Shown one piece after another: positions 62,045 to 64,000 of a DNA stretch of 64,000 nt; within the stretch, counting starts at the first letter, position 1; each line of letters begins with the position of its first letter. Source of the stretch: Dyadobacter sp. (GTDB lineage: Bacteria > Bacteroidota > Bacteroidia > Cytophagales > Spirosomataceae); contig NZ_JAGIAS010000003.1 of the NCBI RefSeq assembly GCF_017744695.1, positions 62,001 through 126,000 of the forward strand, in the 5' to 3' direction. The translations under genes were made by a program, and so were the position numbers. The notes under the pieces were generated by a model. That model had not been told where the DNA came from and made no database searches. It saw only the letters and a list, made by a program, of their open reading frames with translations.

Positions 62045-63307
62045 CTATGGTTTCTCCACCACCAGCCGTCCTTTGCGCTCCCCTGCCCCACTACCTGTTA
62101 GTGTGTAATAATAGGTACCGGGTGCCAGCCTGGAAATATCCAGCGGCTGGCTGTCGGAGGTAATCCGGCCCGACAACGTAACTTTCCCGTTACAGTCGCT
62201 CAGCCGGAATTCGCCACCACCGGCAGCCAGCCCATTCGCCAGCGTCACGTGCCCGATTGACGGATTAGGATATACGAAGAAATCTTTTGGCAGGATCTTC
62301 TGCCGGGGAACCTCTATGGACGGGCCGGTTGAGGTGCTGATAAGCCCTTTCTGCGTAGCCACATACAGGCGCCCGTTGGCGTATGCGAGACCGTAAGTGT
62401 AATAGCCAGCCAGGGTATCAACTGTCGTCCATGCCTCCGAAAGTGGTGCGGCAATGCGCCGGTTGTAAAGGATGGTATGGTTATCCCCAAAATTCACCGC
62501 CGCATAAATGTGCGTGGCAGTGGTCGTAGCCCGTGAAGCGCTTCCGTGCCGCATGCCCGCGGGCACGTATACCCAGGTGACGCCGTTATCTCCGCTCGCG
62601 TAGGCCCTGGAATTGGTAAATGCCCAAATATGCTTCCCCGCTTGCACAAAATCGAAGGTAGTCAACCCGGGAAGAATGCGGCCGCCGTGGTAGCGGATAT
62701 CCCATTGCGCAGTTTTGTCGTCCAAAACGGCGAGCGTACCGTTGGCACCCATTCCGCCGATGAGACAACTGTCGGTGTTAATTATCGCATTGAAACTGTA
62801 ACTGCTCCTGAAATCAAGACCTTTGTTGCATGTGGCCCATACATTACCAGCCGCATTGAGCTGTTGTATGCCCTGATCGTCGGTGGCAACGTACAATGTA
62901 CCCTTTCTTTCGGCAAACCGAACAGGCGCTACGCCTGAAAATCCTTGCGAGGCAAATCGCCAGTTTTTTCCATTGTCAGTGCTTTCATAAATGCCTTTTC
63001 CATAACCAGTGGCGTACAGCTTGCCTTTGAAACTGATAATGTCATCGATTCCAGCGGGCGCCGGGTTAAATTCGCCGGATGCCGTCCACGAGGTACCCCA
63101 TCGGTCGGCGACATATACCTGGCTCGTGCCAGCTGCATAGAGCTTTCCGCCCATATTGCGTATCGCGTAAATATCGTCGTTTGGCACCCGCTTCTCCACG
63201 CGCCACACGACGCGGCGGGAAGCCGTCACGTCACTCGGTGTCGGCTCTGATTGTGCAAATGCGTATTGAAAAGAAAATAAACTGAGAATAGAGCATATAA
63301 TTTTCAT
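62045..63307 (-). CDS. Secreted propeller protein with type IX secretion sorting domain
   Basis: A 420-aa exported protein with signal peptide (MKIICSILSLFSFQYAFAQ). The middle forms a BNR/YCF48-like propeller (IYESTDNGKNWRF, AYASGDNGVTWVYVP, KGLISTSTG). The C-terminus (about 345-420) is a T9SS type A sorting domain: FFVYPNPSIGHVTLANG, LSDCNGKVTLSGRI, LDISRLAPGTYYYTLTG. It is therefore carried across the outer membrane by the type IX system and probably displayed on the surface. It converges with the barrel gene 2 bp away. The ligand is unknown. Confidence 0.9.
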   Translation of the reverse strand: MKIICSILSLFSFQYAFAQSEPTPSDVTASRRVVWRVEKRVPNDDIYAIRNMGGKLYAAGTSQVYVADRWGTSWTASGEFNPAPAGIDDIISFKGKLYATGYGKGIYESTDNGKNWRFASQGFSGVAPVRFAERKGTLYVATDDQGIQQLNAAGNVWATCNKGLDFRSSYSFNAIINTDSCLIGGMGANGTLAVLDDKTAQWDIRYHGGRILPGLTTFDFVQAGKHIWAFTNSRAYASGDNGVTWVYVPAGMRHGSASRATTTATHIYAAVNFGDNHTILYNRRIAAPLSEAWTTVDTLAGYYTYGLAYANGRLYVATQKGLISTSTGPSIEVPRQKILPKDFFVYPNPSIGHVTLANGLAAGGGEFRLSDCNGKVTLSGRITSDSQPLDISRLAPGTYYYTLTGSGAGERKGRLVVEKP

Positions 63308-63402
63308 GGCTGACAAATGTTATTGAAAACATCATGTCGTAAATACCACGAAAATGGTTTGCAAGGATTGAGTGAACGGTCCGGATTACCCTGATAAAAG
63401 AC

Positions 63403-63436
63403 AAAAAGCGTGCTATGGCAGCTCCATGACACGCTT
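63403..63436 (-). terminator. Orphan rho-independent terminator
   Basis: On the minus strand AAGCGTG (63436-63430) pairs with CACGCTT (63412-63406), with an inner CATGG/CCATA-type stem. One mismatch and a 5-nt loop give about 12 bp, followed by TTTTTG. It points away from the T9SS gene, so it would end a minus-strand transcript coming from 63.44-63.94 kb. Confidence 0.6.
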
Positions 63437-63937
63437 CTACACTACTGTTCGTTTATCGGCTTATTATTCTTTCTTGGATCTGGGAAATTAATGCTGTCAG
63501 GAGCCCGTTTTTGTCCATTAGATTGATCGTCAGATCACTAACAACTTTCACGTTTTCACACAATGTAAAATTAGTTCTATAATGGAAATAACAAATAATT
63601 CCAGCCTATTTTTTTGGAAAAACAGAGGAACCCTCACTTGCAGGCATCGCGGGGGAGGCTCGTCGATTTCGCAGCTATTCGGGGCAGTATCGAGCAGGCA
63701 ATATTTTTGATGAGCCGCCAAACTAACCAGAAAATTCCGCGCAGCGCCGGTGAGAACACCAACGCTCGCTCCTTTCAATGCACCAATCTGCATCGGCGGC
63801 CCGAACGACTCCCTATTAATTCACTGAATGTGAGACCTTTTCTGCTGGAAAATAAATTAAAGAACTTGTTTGGGGCGCAAAGCTACTATTTAATGATAGT
63901 TTGCGGCACTAAAACAGGAAAGTTAGTCACTTTAAAA
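63437..63937. other. ~500-bp region without a convincing gene
   Basis: No homologue was recognised. A minus-strand frame at 63548-63793 (81 aa) and a plus-strand open frame from 63710 lack any family character. The terminator at 63403-63436 suggests a short minus-strand transcript here, coding or not. Confidence 0.4.
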
Positions 63938-64000
63938 ATGGCCAATATGGAAAGACAAGTCGAGATACGGCTCCGGCACTGGGTGTTTGTGGATGAGGTT
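63938..64000 (+). CDS. Start of a gene cut by the right edge, unidentified
   Basis: From ATG 63938 the frame reads MANMERQVEIRLRHWVFVDE and stays open to the window end (21 codons). A second ATG at 63947 is possible. The frame is also open back to 63710, so the true start is uncertain. Too little sequence is present to name a product. Confidence 0.35.
   Translation, partial: MANMERQVEIRLRHWVFVDEV

Noticed and set aside
63548..63793. 81-aa minus-strand frame near the right end
   Set aside because: No signal peptide, domain or start context; kept only as part of the gap description.

Overview
The window looks like a chromosomal segment of a Gram-negative Bacteroidota bacterium, most like a Cytophagales/Dyadobacter-type soil or plant-associated species. 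The signs are two SusC/SusD pairs, a FecR/ECF-sigma system, a GLPGLI protein, a type IX secretion C-terminal sorting domain, PVC-type propeller dehydrogenases, TAnnTTTG-type promoters and an absence of clear Shine-Dalgarno sites. No rRNA, tRNA, CRISPR array or insertion sequence was recognised.

Region 1 (1-11.1 kb) is a cobalamin locus split by a divergent control region. On the minus strand are a cobB/cbiA amidotransferase, cobN with an N-terminal iron-sulfur-type extension, and a ChlI-ChlD fusion that runs off the left edge. On the plus strand are a cobalt/nickel-type permease and a BtuB-like TonB receptor. Between them lie two back-to-back cobalamin riboswitches. Each carries a long peripheral hairpin built of 8-nt tandem repeats, the most unusual structure in the window.

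Region 2 (11-23.5 kb) holds a small protein and a GNAT-like protein, a SusC/SusD pair, an NTF2-like secreted protein, a two-domain CHRD lipoprotein and a membrane protein. A LytS-type kinase and LytTR regulator follow, with two small secreted paralogues between them, then a UPF0175/PIN-like toxin-antitoxin-type pair.

Region 3 (23.6-41.1 kb) is almost entirely minus-strand and concerned with glycans. An ECF sigma factor, FecR and an STN-containing SusC with its SusD form a trans-envelope signalling and uptake unit, followed by an SGNH/TPR membrane protein. Upstream is a tight four-gene run: GH95 alpha-L-fucosidase, sorbosone-dehydrogenase-like/cytochrome c protein, PQQ dehydrogenase/cytochrome c, and a Tat-exported mannonate-dehydratase-like enolase. 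Together they suggest extracytoplasmic oxidation of a released sugar.

Region 4 (41.3-51.6 kb) has an ImmA/IrrE-type peptidase with a small membrane partner. It also has an ECF42-like sigma factor behind two tandem YCII genes, each preceded by the same TGTCCA-N17-CGTC promoter; a terminator sits between the second YCII gene and the sigma gene. Then come an AsmA/DUF748-like protein, a low-affinity iron permease-like protein, an FG-GAP protein, a 951-aa dehydrogenase with a type 1 copper domain instead of a cytochrome, and an Xre-RES toxin-antitoxin pair.

Region 5 (51.6-64 kb) has a DUF1801 protein, a small secreted protein, a sulfatase, a HisKA/OmpR two-component pair, a polytopic glycosyltransferase-like protein, an overlapping GLPGLI/TonB-like barrel pair and a T9SS cargo protein. 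The last ~600 bp hold little beyond an orphan minus-strand terminator and the start of a plus-strand gene cut by the right edge.
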